From positions 11,988,303 to 12,052,302 of the forward strand of contig CM019704.1 in NCBI GenBank assembly GCA_009760885.1: a stretch of 64,000 nt of DNA, written 5' to 3'. Below the pieces are notes generated by a model. The model was given only the letters and a program-made list of their open reading frames with translations. It was not told the origin of the DNA and searched no databases. Origin of the DNA: Achatina immaculata. Lineage: Eukaryota > Mollusca > Gastropoda > Stylommatophora > Achatinidae. Positions 42,766 to 55,017 of the stretch are shown here, in pieces. A program made the translations under genes and the position numbers. The stretch's first letter is position 1, and every line of letters starts with the position of its first letter.

Positions 42766-43185
42766 AAGTACCACACTGTGTTACTTGCAATTATAAAATC
42801 TTACTTTGTAATATGACAGTATATAGTTTTTGCAACCTTTCTTTTATTTTATTTTTAGTTTTCATCATAATTGTACAGCTTGATGCCATTTTCTGTCTTT
42901 GTCGAATCACAACTTTGTCTAATCACAGCTTCGTCTAGTTACAGCTTTATCTAAATACAACTTTGCTAAGTGTAAACGTGTGCTAGCTTTCTCCATTATT
43001 TCTCGGGTTTGCTAGGCATGACAGTAGGAAGTAAGACTTACTTCGCCTTAGAATTTTTGTTCTCATAAACAGTGTCTTTTATCTGTCAAAACACTTCTTT
43101 TGATGTGACTTATTTATTAGCAAGTTTCACTTTTAGGCACACTAAACAGAAGAGTTTAGTGATGTGCGAAGTTTGTCATCAACAG
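42766..43185. other. Unassigned sequence
   Basis: Contains a few imperfect repeats of TCTAATCACAGCTTCGTCTA type (about 42900-42965). Nothing else is recognised. Confidence 0.5.
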
Positions 43186-45690
43186 AGAATGTTTGTTATT
43201 GTAGACGCGGGCCATGTTTAGGATCGAATGTTTCCTATCGTAGACTTGGGCCATGTTGAAGTTTGAATGTTTGCTATCAAAGACGTGGGCCATGTTGAAG
43301 TTTGAATGTTTGCTATCAAAGACGTGGGCAATGTTGAAGGTTGAATGTTTGTTATCGCAGACGTGGGCATTGTTGAAGTTTGAATGTTTGATATCAAAGA
43401 CGTGGGCCATGTTAAAGTTTGAATGTTTGGTATCATAGACGTGGGGCCATGTTGAAGTTTGAATGTTTGATATCAAAGACGTGGGCCATGTTGAAGTTTG
43501 AATGTTTGCTATCATAGACTAGGGCCATGGTGAAGTTTGAATATTTACTATCATAGACGTGGGCCATGTTGAAGTTTGAATGTTTGCTATCATAGACTAG
43601 GGCCATGGTGAAGTTTGAATATTTACTATCATAGACGTGGGCCATGTTGAAGTTTGAATGTTTGCTATCATAGACGTGGGTCATGTTGAATTTTGAATGT
43701 TTGCTATCAAAGACGTAGGCAATGTTGAAGTTTGAATGTTTGGTATCATAGACGTGGGCCATGTTGAAGTTTGAATGTTTGCTATCGTAGACGTGTGCCA
43801 TGTTGAAGTTTGATGTTTGGTATCATAGACGTGTGCCATGTTGAAGTTTGAATGTTTGATATCAAAGACGTGGGCAATGTTGAAGTTTGAATGTTTGCTA
43901 TCATAGACGTGTGCCATGTTGAAGTTTGATGTTTGGTATCATAGACGTGGGCCATGTTGAAGTTTGAATGTTTGATATCAAAGACGTGGGCAATGTTGAA
44001 GTTTGAATGTTTGCTATCATAGACGTGTGCCATGTTGAAGTTTGATGTTTGGTATCATAGACTAGGGCCATGGTGAAGTTTGAATATTTACTATCATAGA
44101 CGTGGGCCATGTTGAAGTTTGAATGTTTGCTATCATAGACATGGGTCATGTTGAATTTTGAATGTTTGCTATCAAAGACGTAGGCAATGTTGAAGTTTGA
44201 ATGTTTGGTATCATAGACGTGGGCCATGTTGAAGTTTGATGTTTGGTATCATAGACGTGGGCCATGTTGAAGTTTGAATGTTTGTTATCATAGACGTGAG
44301 GAATATTGAAGTTTGAATATTTGCGATCATAGACGTGGGGAATATTGACGTTTGAATGTTTGCGATCATAGACGTGGGGAATATTGAAGTTTGAATGTTT
44401 GCTATCACAGACATGGGCCATGTTGAGGTTTGAATGTTTGCTATCAAAGATGTGGGCAATGTTGAAGTTTGAATGTTTGCTTTCGCAGACGTGTGCCATG
44501 TTGAAGTTTGAATGTTTGCTATCATAGACGTGGGCCATGTTGAAGTTTGAATGTTTGCTATCGTAGACGTGGGCAATGTTGAATTTTGAATGTTTGCTAT
44601 CAAAGATGTGAGCCATGTTGAAGTTTGAATGTTTGCTATCAAAGACGTGGGCCATGTTGAAGTTTGAATGTTTGCTATCATAGACGTGGGCAATGTTGAA
44701 TTTTGAATGTTTGCTATCAAAGATGTGGGCCAGGTTGAGGTTTTAATATTTACTATCGAAGACGTGGGAAATGTTGAAATTTCGTTATTTGCTATCATAG
44801 ACGTGGGCATTTTTGAAGTTTGAATGTTTGCTATCAAAGACATGGTCCATGTTGAGGTTTGAATGTTTGCTATCAAAAAAATGTGGGACATGTTGAGGTT
44901 TGAATGTTTGCTATCAAAGACGTTGGCAAGTTGAGGTTTGAAAATTTGCTATCATAGACATGTCCCATGTAGAGGTTTGAATGTTTGTTATCGAAGGCGT
45001 GGGCAGTGTTGAGGTTCGAATGTTTGTTATCGCAAACGTGGGCACTGTTGATGTTTGAATGTTTGGTAACAAAGACGTGGGCAATGTTGAAGTTTGAATG
45101 TTTGCTATCAAAGACGTGGGCAATGTTGAGGTTTGAATATTTGCTATTAAAAACGTGGGCAATGTTGAAGTGTGAATGTTTTATATCAAAGATGTGGGCC
45201 AGGTTAAGGTTTGAATATTTGCTATCAAAGACGTGGGCCATGTTGAAGTTTGAATGTTTGCTATCAAAGACTTGGGCCATGTTGAAGTTTGAATGTTTGT
45301 TATCAAAGACGTTGGCAAGTTGAGGTTTGAATGTTTGCTATCAATAACGTGAGTAATGTTGAGGTTTGAATGTTTGCTATCAATAACTTGGGCAATGTTG
45401 AGGTTTGAATGTTTGCTATCTATAACGTGGGTAATGTTGAGGTTTGAATGTTTGCTATCAAAAACGTGGGCCATGTTGAAGTTTGAATGTTTGTTATCGC
45501 AGACGTGGGTAATGTTGAAGTTTGAATGTTTCCTATCAAGGACGTGGGCAATATTTACGTTTGAATGTTTGCTATCAAAGACGTGGTCAATGTTAAAGTT
45601 TGAATGTTTGCTATCGTATACGTGGGCCATGTTGAAATTTGTAGGTTCTCTGTCGCAGATGTGGGCCATGTTGAGGTATGAATGTGTGCC
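43186..45690. repeat. 39-bp minisatellite, about 64 units
   Basis: The unit contains CATGTTGAAGTTTGAATGTT and TGCTATCATAGACGTGGGC. Blocks of 5-8 units recur (43545-43800 resembles 44075-44230). Units with a 1-base loss (GTTTGATGTTTGG) shift the reading frame, which is why the minus-strand frames keep switching. Left and right edges are more diverged. Confidence 0.97.
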
Positions 45691-45777
45691 AGTGAAATGA
45701 AACAACAATTCTACTTTCTGGATTTTGTATTTTAAAAAGTTATAAGTCTAAAACATTGTACAACCGTAACAACTTAA

Positions 45778-46456
45778 GATATACAGACGACACAGTTGAT
45801 TGCTAAAAGTGAAGGGGATCTACAGGGTCTTCTGGACATCGTGGTTCGTGAAAGTAAAAGTAAAGGCCTCAGCCTGAATAAAAAGAAGACTGAAGTGATG
45901 GTCATCACAAAGAAAAGAATACCACCAAAATGTAGCATTACCATAGATGACACAAATCTGAAACAAGTTGATAGATTCAATTACTTAGGAATGATTATAA
46001 CAACTGATGGAAAATGTCATTACGAAATAAAAAGCAGACGTGCTCAGGCCAAGTCAGCATTCCAGACATTGAGACACATCTTGTGCAACAGATCCATATC
46101 AACTGAAACAAGTTTCCGTGTACTTAAATGTTACGTCGAGCCAATTTTGTTTTGTGAATGTGAAGCATTGTCTATGAATAAGAGAGTACAGCGAGAAATG
46201 GAGGCCATGGAGATGTGGTTTATAAGAAGAATGTTGAAGGTACCATGGACAGCTAAGAAAACCAATGAAGAAGTCTTAAGAGAGGCTGGATTTAAAATGC
46301 AAATTTTAGCAAAGATCAGAGACAGACAAGCAATATTTATAGGACATTTCCTGAGAAGAGGAAAATTGGAACACAATGTTGCAACTTAAAAAATTGAAGG
46401 AAGAAGAGACAGACAGAAAGAGAGAGAAGTTACTGGATAGGGTGTCAGTGTCACAC
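45778..46456 (+). pseudogene. LINE RT C-terminal part, truncated and interrupted
   Basis: The readable order is RYTDDT (catalytic box, A to T change; a one-base slip follows), GLSLNKKKTEVMVITKK, FNYLGMIITTDGK, RAQAKSAFQTL, EMWFIRRMLKVPW and HFLRRGKLEHNV. A TAA ends the frame at 46389. The last part of the protein (WLGRKSPADLIIKSKDRELW) lies beyond the PLE at 47661-47720, followed by the natural stop near 47760. It is non-functional. Confidence 0.75.
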
Positions 46457-47649
46457 AATAATTAGTGTATAAGTATATAACTATACACGAAGCACTGCAG
46501 TAAAGCTGTGATACCAGAATGTATAAACTAGGAAAAATGGAGGAACAGCTTTATTACTTAACGACTACAAAGTTGTGACGTTTCGGCGTGAGCCTTAATC
46601 ATACAAAAACATACAGACGAAGAAATAGAGAGAGGAAATAAAATACAGATTCAACAGAATACTATTAAAAAGAAAAAAAAAATAGAGTACTAACTGTAAA
46701 TTGTAAGGTGTGGCTTGTCCGGCGGTATGTGTCAGGAATGGATTTAGTAGAACGTGGAGACTGTTTAAATAGAGACCTGTGACATGTGGTCGGTGGGTTG
46801 TAACTGGGGGTGGTGGATGGGGAACCGGGGAGGGGAGAGAGAGTGATACAATGTTGACCTAGCCAGGAGAAATAGATGATTGGGGAAGATGGGTTGCAAA
46901 GTGACGCTGTGAGGAGATTTGACAAGTAAGAAAGGGTGGAGCTTAGTGGAGAGGTACTATAGCGATTGAAGAGAATGTTAAATGTAGCTAAACAGCGAAT
47001 TTAACCCATGTGGCTCCAGCGTCTCATAATTTTGAATGCAGCGGTTCTCAAGTGCCAGGCGGCATGTGTCATCTGCGTGACATTGTTTGGTGGCTGTTAC
47101 CAGAAAATCAGATTTACCTCTGTTGTTGGGGCCATTGAAATGATTTGTGACTGGTTTTGAAGCATGCTGGGCGATGTTGTACAGATGTTTTTGTCCTTAA
47201 TTTGAGGCCAATCTCACCAATATACATTATCCTGCATCTTTTGCAAACGATGACATATATCACATTACGGGACTCGCATGTGAATCCCTCCTGAAGAGTG
47301 AGGATAGTTTTGGGAAAGGTGATTGTTTTCGTTTCGCAGACTACCGGGCAGGTAACACAGCGGGGGCGGTTACATTTTCTGGTGCCAACATATGTAAGGC
47401 TCTGCTTCAAGTGGCTGTGGACAAGGATGTCCTTAAGGTTTGCCTCACTTTTGTATGCCAACAGGAGTGGATCAGAGAAAATGTCGCAAGTGTCGGAGTC
47501 GAGCTGGATAGCTAATCCAAACGAAAACAATCAACTTTATTTCTTCGTCCTGTATGTTTTTGTATGATTAAGGCTCACGCCGAAACGTCACAACTTTGTA
47601 GCTGTTAAGTAATAAAGCTCTTCCTACATTTTTCCTAGTTTATACACTC
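46457..47649 (-). mobile_element. Penelope-like element, RT-less, with inverted termini
   Basis: About 1.19 kb. The minus strand runs endonuclease domain (47114-47530), 3' region and terminal repeat (46457-46640, minus); an inverted terminal repeat closes the right end (47540-47649, plus). Stem motifs lie at 46577-46602 (minus) and 47564-47589 (plus). The left end has the same ~50-base extension as the miniature PLE. It is inserted within LINE coding sequence. Confidence 0.85.
47114..47530 (-). pseudogene. PLE GIY-YIG endonuclease domain
   Basis: A 138-aa frame with the linker CNRPRCVTCPVVC, the segment GFTCESRNVIYVIVCKRC, and the core MYIGEIGLKLRTK (GIY-YIG second strand and conserved R), followed by HRPACF. 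This is the best endonuclease in the window. The domain nicks target DNA in PLE retrotransposition. RT is missing upstream, and the N-terminal residues are foreign, so it cannot act alone. Confidence 0.75.
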
Positions 47650-47761
47650 GACCTGTATGTGTGGCTAGGAAGAAAGTCACCGGCGGATCTCATAATCAAG
47701 TCTAAAGACAGGGAATTGTGGAGAGAAATGATCACCTATGCCATGTGGCATGGCACTTGAA

Positions 47762-48159
47762 TTGAAATCTAAAACACAGAAAAGTTGGAAAGCTGCGAGT
47801 CTGTTCGTGTATTTTACAGAAAATGTATAAAGGCGTGAATATACTGTTGTTTTGTTTTTGTTGACAGAAACATTTCATGAAAGTGTAAATAATAAACTTT
47901 TAACAGATGAGAAAAAACATTTTGTACAAAATTTGCAGCTTTGAATCTGCTTCACACGAAAGATAAAGGTGAATGTAATCCTGTCATGCCTAAGAGGCAC
48001 ATATGGATAGAAAGATAAGAATTTAATTTATACAAAACACTGAAAACTAAGTTTATTATGCACAAAAGATAAAAAAAATGTGGATCTATTTTACACCAAA
48101 GATAGAAAACAGTGAATTTAATTTGCACAAATAATTTTGTGGCCTTTTTTTCGGTGAAA
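47762..48159. other. Unassigned sequence
   Basis: AT-rich, with several weak ACAAAAGATA repeats at about 47950-48120. No gene is seen. Confidence 0.5.
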
Positions 48160-48535
48160 ATATAAAGGAAAGATGAAGAAAAGAATGAAAAAAGATCAAG
48201 AAAAGATGAAAGAAATATGAAGAAAATATGAAAGAAATATGAAAGAAAGATGAAGGAAAGATGAAGAAAAGATGAAAAAAAGATGAAGGAAAGATGAAGA
48301 AAAGATGAAGGAAAGATGAAGAAATGATGAAGGAAAGATGAAAGAAAGATAAAGGAAAAATGAAGATGAAGAAGAAATGAAGGAAAGATCAAGAAAACAT
48401 GAAGGAAATATGAAGAAAAGATGAAGTAAAGATGAAGGAAAGGTGAAGGAAAGATAAAGAGAAGGTGCAGAAAAGGTGAAGGAAAGATGAAGGAAGGTTG
48501 AAGAAAAGATAAAGGAAAGAGGAAGAAAGAAAGAA
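48160..48535. repeat. Purine-only GAAAGATGAA low-complexity array
   Basis: Irregular repeats of GATGAAGGAAAGATGAAGAA on one strand. The Phe/Ser-rich frame on the other strand is an artefact. Confidence 0.9.
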
Positions 48536-48624
48536 TGAACGAAGGAATGGACTGTCTTTATTTTCGAAAAGTAAAAACTTTGGCGTGCAGACGTGTTTGA
48601 TATTCTGTCTTATCTCTTTGTTGG

Positions 48625-48838
48625 TACCCCCCCCCCCCTCCCCAACAGGCCTAGCCTGGCTAAGAGGGTAGGCACTGCCGTAGTCCCCATGGTGGTGGGG
48701 GGGGGGGTCTGCCACAGAAATATTGCCTACTCACTGCATTTTAGCTGCACTCAGGGACTAAACCCATACGATGCTGGCCTCAACATCTTTACACCATCAG
48801 CTCGCAGGGTCGGAGAAGAAGAAGAAGAAGAAGAATTT
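48625..48838 (+). repeat. SINE-like candidate with (GAA)n tail
   Basis: GCCTGGCTAAGAGGGTAGGC loosely resembles a tRNA A box, and the segment ends in GAAGAAGAAGAAGAAGAA. No B box is visible, and only one copy is present here. C and G homopolymers at 48629 and 48698 flank the head. Speculative. Confidence 0.2.
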
Positions 48839-49460
48839 AGATAAAACCTTTTATTTTCTAGATATTAGCCTAACATTTCAAATTTAGATACGGATCTGAA
48901 GTGGGAAAGTGAAGCTTAGCAAAAGCTATAAAAGACCAGGGGCATACTTTGTATAGCTAGTGAAGGAGTGGTTTATCCTGGTGGAAGATTACAGGCTGCA
49001 AGAGCTAACAGGCAGCTGTGATCAGCTGTCAAGAACCGTAATCAAGTGCTGGACTACAAAAGATTAACAGGCACACTTGCCGGCGGGAGAAGCCAGGCAT
49101 TTTCCCGATCTCTCAGCGGTTGTGAGATATCAGCGTGATGTCTCTAACTCTGGGCCACAGGTTTCAAGTCTGCCTACCAGTTGGCCTTTTATACAGGTAA
49201 TCAAGAATAAACTAGCGATAAGGAGATATCTTAAGTTTGTCAGGTGAAAGTGTCCTACAGGATTAGCTGCCGTCATTACGTGGTCACCCAGGGAGACGTT
49301 TTGTCGCACGCGCCACGTCCCTGCCCCAGGATTCATCAAGACCTGATTGTGTACGTGTCACTTCTGCCTCAAGTTCGTGTAAGTGTTCGGGGTGGCCTTT
49401 CCCACTTTCTAAAGAGCTCAGGAAAGAATAAAACAAACTTCGAAGTGATCTTCTACGTCC
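48839..49460. other. Unassigned single-copy-looking sequence
   Basis: Higher GC and less repetitive than its surroundings. CTATAAAAGACC at about 48927 is TATA-like. The open frames (69 and 124 aa) have no recognised motif. It could be an LTR remnant or part of a host gene; I cannot decide. Confidence 0.3.
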
Positions 49461-49464
49461 AAGA

Positions 49465-49900
49465 CTTGCTCCGTTGTCATGTTGCTGTAAGTCAAGCTGG
49501 TAAATTGTTCCGTTGTCACGTTGTTGTAAGTCAACCTGGTGATTTGTTCGGTTATCATGTTGTTGTAAGTCAAACTGGTGATTTGTTGAGTTGTCATGTT
49601 ATTGTAAATCAAGACTGATGATTTATTGAATTACCATGTTGTAAATCAGACTGGTGATTTGTTGAGTTGTCATGTTATTGTAAATAAGACTGATGATTTA
49701 CTGAGTTACCATGTTGAAAATCAGTCTGGTGATTTGTTGAGTTGTCATGTTGTAAATCAGACTGGAGATTTATTAAGTTGTCATGCTCTAAATCAGACTG
49801 CTGTTTTTTTTTTGGGTTGCTATGTTCTTCTAAGTCAAGCTAGTGATGTGTTGTTAGACTCATACTTGCAAGTGAAGTCAAGCTAGTGATGTGTTGTTAG
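49465..49900. repeat. ~36-39-bp minisatellite, about 11 imperfect units
   Basis: The unit contains GTTGTCATGTTGTAAATCAG and ACTGGTGATTTGTTGA. The two right-most copies carry an exact ~45-bp doublet with AAGCTAGTGATGTGTTGTTA. Confidence 0.85.
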
Positions 49901-49904
49901 ACTC

Positions 49905-50128
49905 ATACTGTAGCTCTTGTCTTCCAGCAATCATAACTCCTGTCTTCCAACAATCATAACTTTTGTCTTCCGGCAGTCATAAATCTTGTCTTCCGACAGT
50001 CATAATTCTTGTATTCCAGTAATCATAGCTCTTGTCTACCAGCAATCACAACTCTTGTCTTCCAATAACCATATCTCTTGTCTTCCAGCAATCAAAACTC
50101 TTGTCTTCCAACAATCATAATTCTTTAT
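49905..50128. repeat. 23-bp minisatellite, about 9 units
   Basis: The unit contains CTCTTGTCTTCCAGCAATCA plus TAA, with AACAATCA variants. Confidence 0.9.
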
Positions 50129-50338
50129 ATGACTTTATAGTGTGAAATTAGTTCTTAAGTTCGACATACTTCTGAATGAATAATAAAATAAATAATAATC
50201 TAAATATAAATAAATAATCTAATGAAATGAAGTAAGGAGAATGGCATGTCCCTAGAAAACATCCATGAGCTTTAACATAAAACAGACATGACTAACCTCA
50301 CAAAACAAAACAAAATCACTACAACATTGTCCTGCAAC
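50129..50338. other. Unassigned AT-rich sequence
   Basis: AATAAATAATCTAA-type low complexity at about 50175-50225. No gene is seen. Confidence 0.5.
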
Positions 50339-50668
50339 ATCTCACAAAGAAAATATCTACAATAATAAAGCTGGTAATCGCAACTTCTCACAAAGAAAAT
50401 ATCTACAACAAAAAAGCTGGTAATCGCAACTTCTCACAAAGAAAATATCTACAACAAAAAAGCTGGTAATCCCAACTTCTCACAAAGAAAATATCTACAA
50501 CAACAAAGCTGGTAATCGCAACTTCTCACGAAGAAAATATCTACAACAAAAAAGCTGGTAATCGCAACTTCTCACAAAGAAAATATCTACAACAATAAAG
50601 CTGGTAATCGAAACTTCTCACAAAGAAAATATTTACAATAAAGCTGGTAATCGCAACTTCTCACAATT
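50339..50668. repeat. 46-bp minisatellite, about 7 units
   Basis: The unit contains CTCACAAAGAAAATATCTAC and AAGCTGGTAATCGCAACTT. One late unit is shortened. Confidence 0.95.
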
Positions 50669-50984
50669 ACATCTCTATAAATTAATTTCCTTTTCAACAA
50701 AGCAATATAAATAAATGTTTATAACAGTAAGTTATCAAGCCGAAACAATTTTTGAAAGTTGACGCTTCAAGTACACTTGACATCACAAATCAGTTGTCCA
50801 TTCCATTCAGTTATATAGTTCAGTCAGTTATCTGGCACTAATTTCCACGCCAGACATTCACGGATCACTGAACTGACCTGACACTACCATTTGCTGGAGC
50901 TAGCTGTTGCATGGCTGGCTTTCAGCGTTTTCAAACACTGGTAAGGCACTTTATAACATTTGTGTGCATTTTTCTTATTATATC
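50669..50984. other. Unassigned sequence
   Basis: No gene, repeat or RNA feature is recognised. Confidence 0.5.
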
Positions 50985-53900
50985 CAGGTAACATTTAGCC
51001 CGGTCATGGCTCTAATATTCTGATGACATTTATCCCCGGTCATGGCTCTAATAACCTGGTGACATTTATCTCTGGTCATAGCTCTAATATTCTGATGACA
51101 TTTAGCCCGGTCATGGTTCTAATAACCTGGTGACATTTATCTCTGGTCATAGCTCTAATATTCTGATGACATTTATCCCCGGTCATGGTTCTAATAACCT
51201 GGTGACATTTATCTCTGGTCATAGCTCTAATATTCTGATGACATTTAGCCCGGTCATGGCTCTAATAACCTGGTGACATTTATCCCCGGTCATGGCAGTA
51301 ATAACCTGGTGACATTTAGCTGCGGTCATGGCAGTAATAAGCTGCTGACAATTATCCTCGGTCATAGTAGTAATAACCTGATGATATTTAGCCCCAGTCA
51401 TAGTAGTAATAACCTGATGATATTTAGCCCCAGTCATAGTAGTAATAAACTGGTGATATTTAGCCCCAGTCATGACAGTATTAACCTGATGATATTTAGC
51501 CCCAGTCATAGTAGTAATAACCTGATGATATTTAGCCCCAGTCATAGTAGTAATAACCTGATGATATTTAGCCCCAGTCATAGTAGTAATAAACTGGTGA
51601 TATTTAGCCCCAGTCATAGTAGTAATAAACTGGTGATATTTAGCCCCAGTCATAGTAGTAATAAACTGGTGATATTTAGCCCCAGTCATAGTAGTAATAA
51701 ACCTGATGATATTTAGCCCCAGTCATAGTAGTAATAACTGGTGATATTTAGCCCCAGTCATAGTAGTAATAACCTGATGATATTTAGCCCCAGTCATAGC
51801 AGTAATAAACTGGTGATATTTAGCCCCAGTCATAGTAGTAATAACCTGATGATATTTAGCCCCAGTCATAGTAGTAATAACCTGATGATATTTAGCCCCA
51901 GTCATAGTAGTAATAACCTGATGATATTTAGCCCCAGTCATAGTAGTAATAAACTGGTGATATTTAGCCCCAGTCATAGTAGTAATAACCTGATGATATT
52001 TAGCCCCAGTCATAGTAGTAATAACTGATGATATTTAGCCCCAGTCATAGTAGTAATAACTGATGATATTTAGCCCCAGTCATAGTAGTAATAAACTGGT
52101 GATATTTAGCCCCAGTCATAGTAGTAATAAACTGGTGATATTTAGCCCCAGTCAGTAGTAATAACTGGTGATATTTAGCCCCAGTCATAGTAGTAATAAA
52201 CTGGTGATATTTAGCCCCAGTCATAGTAGTAATAAACTGGTGATATTTAGCCCCAGTCATAGTAGTAATAACCTGATGATATTTAGCCCCAGTCATAGCA
52301 GTAATAAACTGGTGATATTTAGCCCCAGTCATAGTAGTAATAACCTGATGATATTTAGCCCCAGTCATAGTAGTAATAACCTGATGATATTTAGCCCCAG
52401 TCATAGTAGTAATAACCTGATGATATTTGGTCCCAGTCATAGTAGTAATAACCTGATGATATTTAGCCCCAGTCATAGTAGTAATAACCTGATGATATTT
52501 AGCCCCAGTCATAGTAGTAATAACCTGATGATATTTAGCCCCAGTCATAGTAGTAATAACCTGATGATATTTAGCCCCAGTCATAGTAGTAATAACCTGA
52601 TGATATTTGGCCCCAGTCATAGTAGTAATAACCTGATGATATTTGGCCCCAGTCATAGTATAATAACCTGATGATATTTAGCCCCAGTCATAGTAGTAAT
52701 AACCTGATGATATTTAGCCCCAGTCATAGTAGTAATAACCTGATGATATTTAGCCCCAGTCATAGTAGTAATAACCTGATGATATTTAGCCCCAGTCATG
52801 ACAGTAATAATCTATTGACATTAGGCACGGTCATGGCAGTAATAATCTATTGACATTTAGCCACGGTTATGGCAGTAATAATCTATTGACATTTAGCCAC
52901 GGTTATGGCAGTAATAATTTATTGACATTTAGCCACGGTCATGGCAGTAATAATCTATTGACATTTAGCCACGGTTATGGCAGTAATAATTTATTGACAT
53001 TTAGCCACGGTTATGGCAGTAATAATTTATTGACATTTAGCCACGGTTATGGCAGTAATAATCTATTGACATTTAGCCACGGTTATGGCAGTAATAATTT
53101 ATTGACATTTAGCCACGGTCATGGCAGTAATAATCTATTGACATTTAACCCCGGTCACGGCAGTAATAATCTATTGACATTTAGCCACGGTCATGGCAGT
53201 AATAACCTGGTGACATTTAACCCCAGTCATGGCAGTAATAATCTGCTGACATTTAGCCCAAGTCGTGGCTCTTATAACCTGGTAACATTTAGCCCAATTC
53301 ATGGCTCTAATAACCTGTTGACATTTAGCCCAAGTCATAGCTTTAATAACCTTTTGTTTTTTAGCCCAAGTCATGGCTCCAATAACCTTGTGAAATTTGC
53401 CCAAGTTGTGGCTCTAATAACCTGTTGACATTTAGCCCAAGTCATGGCTCTTATAACCTTGTGACATTTAGCCCAAGTCATGGCTCTAATAACCTGGTGA
53501 CATTTAGCCCAAGTCATGGCTCTTATAACTTGATGACATTTAGCCCAAGTCATGGCTCTAATAACCTGTTGACATTTAGCCAGAGTCTTGGCTCTAATAA
53601 CCTGTTTTAGTCCAATTCATGACTCTAATAACCTTGTGACATTTAGCCCAAGTCATGGCTTTAATAACCTGTTGACATTTAGCCCAAGTCATGACTCTAA
53701 TAACCTTTTGACATTTAGCTCCAGTCATAGCTCTAATAACCTTTTGTTGTTTAGCCCAAGTCATGGCTCTAATATCCTTGTGAAGCCAAGTCATGGCTCT
53801 AATTACCTGGTGACATTAAGCCCAAGTCACGGCTCTAATAACCTGTTGACATTTAGCACAAGTCATGGCTCTAATAACCTGGTGACATTTAGCACAGGTC

Positions 53901-54308
53901 ATGGCTCCAATAACCTTGTGAAATTTGCCCAAGTCGTGGCTCTAATAACCTGTTGATATTTAGCCTAAGTCATGGGTCTTATAACCTTGTGACATTTAGC
54001 CCAAGTCATGACTCTAATAACTTTGTGACATTTAGCCCAAGTCATGGCTTTAATAACCTTGTGACATTTAGCCCAAGTCATGGCTCTAATAACCTTGTGA
54101 CATTTAGCCCAAGTCATGGCTCTTATAGCCTGGTGACATTTAGCCCAAGTCATGGCTCTAATAACCTGGTGACATTTAGCCCCAGTCATGGCTCTTATAA
54201 TCTGGTGACATTTAGCCCAAGTCATGGCTCTTATAACCTGGTGACATTTAGCCCAAGTCATGGCTCTAATAACCTGTTGACATTTAGCCCAAGTATTGGC
54301 TCTAATGA
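50985..54308. repeat. 36-bp minisatellite, about 92 units in four zones
   Basis: Four blocks share one 36-bp frame. Zone 1 (to about 51350) has GGTCATGGCTCTAATAACCT and TATCCCC. Zone 2 (about 51360-52795) has GATGATATTTAGCCCCAGTC and ATAGTAGTAATAACCT. Zone 3 (about 52800-53230) has TTATGGCAGTAATAATCTAT and TTAGCCACGG. Zone 4 (to 54308) has CAAGTCATGGCTCTAATAAC. The period, divisible by three, keeps both strands open. The MTGAKYHQ and FSPSHSSNN frames are not genes. Confidence 0.97.
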
Positions 54309-54925
54309 ATAGAAACAGTGCTTGTCTTGATGGGAAGCACAAACATCGCAGCTGAACATAACAGATATGCTAGAAAAAACAAACTTGACAGAGGCGTGTC
54401 TGTGCAAGCTTGTCAGATTTCTACAGCATTGGCTCATCTACAGTTTATGACATAAGAAAAGACAGAGAAAAAAATGACATGTAACCTTTACTGTGTTTTC
54501 ATTTCCATTTAATTATTTCTTTTCCTTTATTAACCTACTTGTGGTGACTTACAGGCTATTTTAATAGTAGGCTGAAGTGGTTAGCTGTTGGGTTTAGAGT
54601 ACTTTAACGTAACCATCCGTAATCCGGCAAGAGCATTTATACGGCATCCAACAGGTCCCGATGGTGCCGGATTTGTGATATTGTATATTATCCACTTGTG
54701 ATGGTCAAGCCGTCCCAGAGAATTCCGTTTTGAGTCTGATTTAGAGGTGAAAGAAGAATGCACGAAATCGTGGACAGACTGAAGATGAGCTGAACAAACA
54801 AACAAACAAACAAACAAACGAAAGCGCAATTTGTGTAGATCCGTTAGAAGAGTGCAGACGTGAGGAGATCATATATTAGGAGAACGCCTGGAGGACACGA
54901 GAAGATCACTGACCACAGACAGAGA
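54309..54925. other. Unassigned sequence
   Basis: Includes a (CAAA)n run at about 54796-54820. No gene is recognised. Confidence 0.5.
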
Positions 54926-55012
54926 ACGAACGAACGAACGAATGAACGAACGAATGAATGAACGAACGAACGAATGAACGAACGAATGAACGAACGAATG
55001 AACGAACATACT
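54926..55012. repeat. (GAAC/GAAT)n tetranucleotide repeat
   Basis: A mixed GAAC/GAAT run directly at the 3' end of the minus-strand LINE, matching the short GAATGAATGAAT run at the LINE tails in the 3.8-kb and 5.2-kb copies. It is the 3' tail microsatellite of this LINE family. Confidence 0.95.
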
Positions 55013-55017
55013 TTGTT

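Larger units (their letters stand above)
45775..47761 (+). mobile_element. 5'-truncated LINE split by a PLE
   Basis: Holds the C-terminal half of a non-LTR RT from the catalytic YTDD box onward (45780-46456), then after the PLE resumes at about 47650 and ends near 47761. The 5' truncation is typical of target-primed insertion. The family differs from the LINEs at 18.6 kb and 55 kb. Confidence 0.75.

Noticed and set aside
43186..45708. Tandem frames with MAHVYDSKHSNFN as a repeat-protein gene
   Set aside because: A 39-bp array with frequent one-base losses that switch frames. No continuous coding capacity.
48625..48838. A functional tRNA gene
   Set aside because: Only a weak A-box resemblance. 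No B box or cloverleaf can be drawn. Kept only as a low-confidence SINE-like candidate.
50985..54312. Repetitive proteins (MTGAKYHQVITT, FSPSHSSNN) resembling structural or antifreeze-type repeats
   Set aside because: Again a repeat period divisible by three. Frames break wherever a unit loses a base, with no sign of selection to keep them open.
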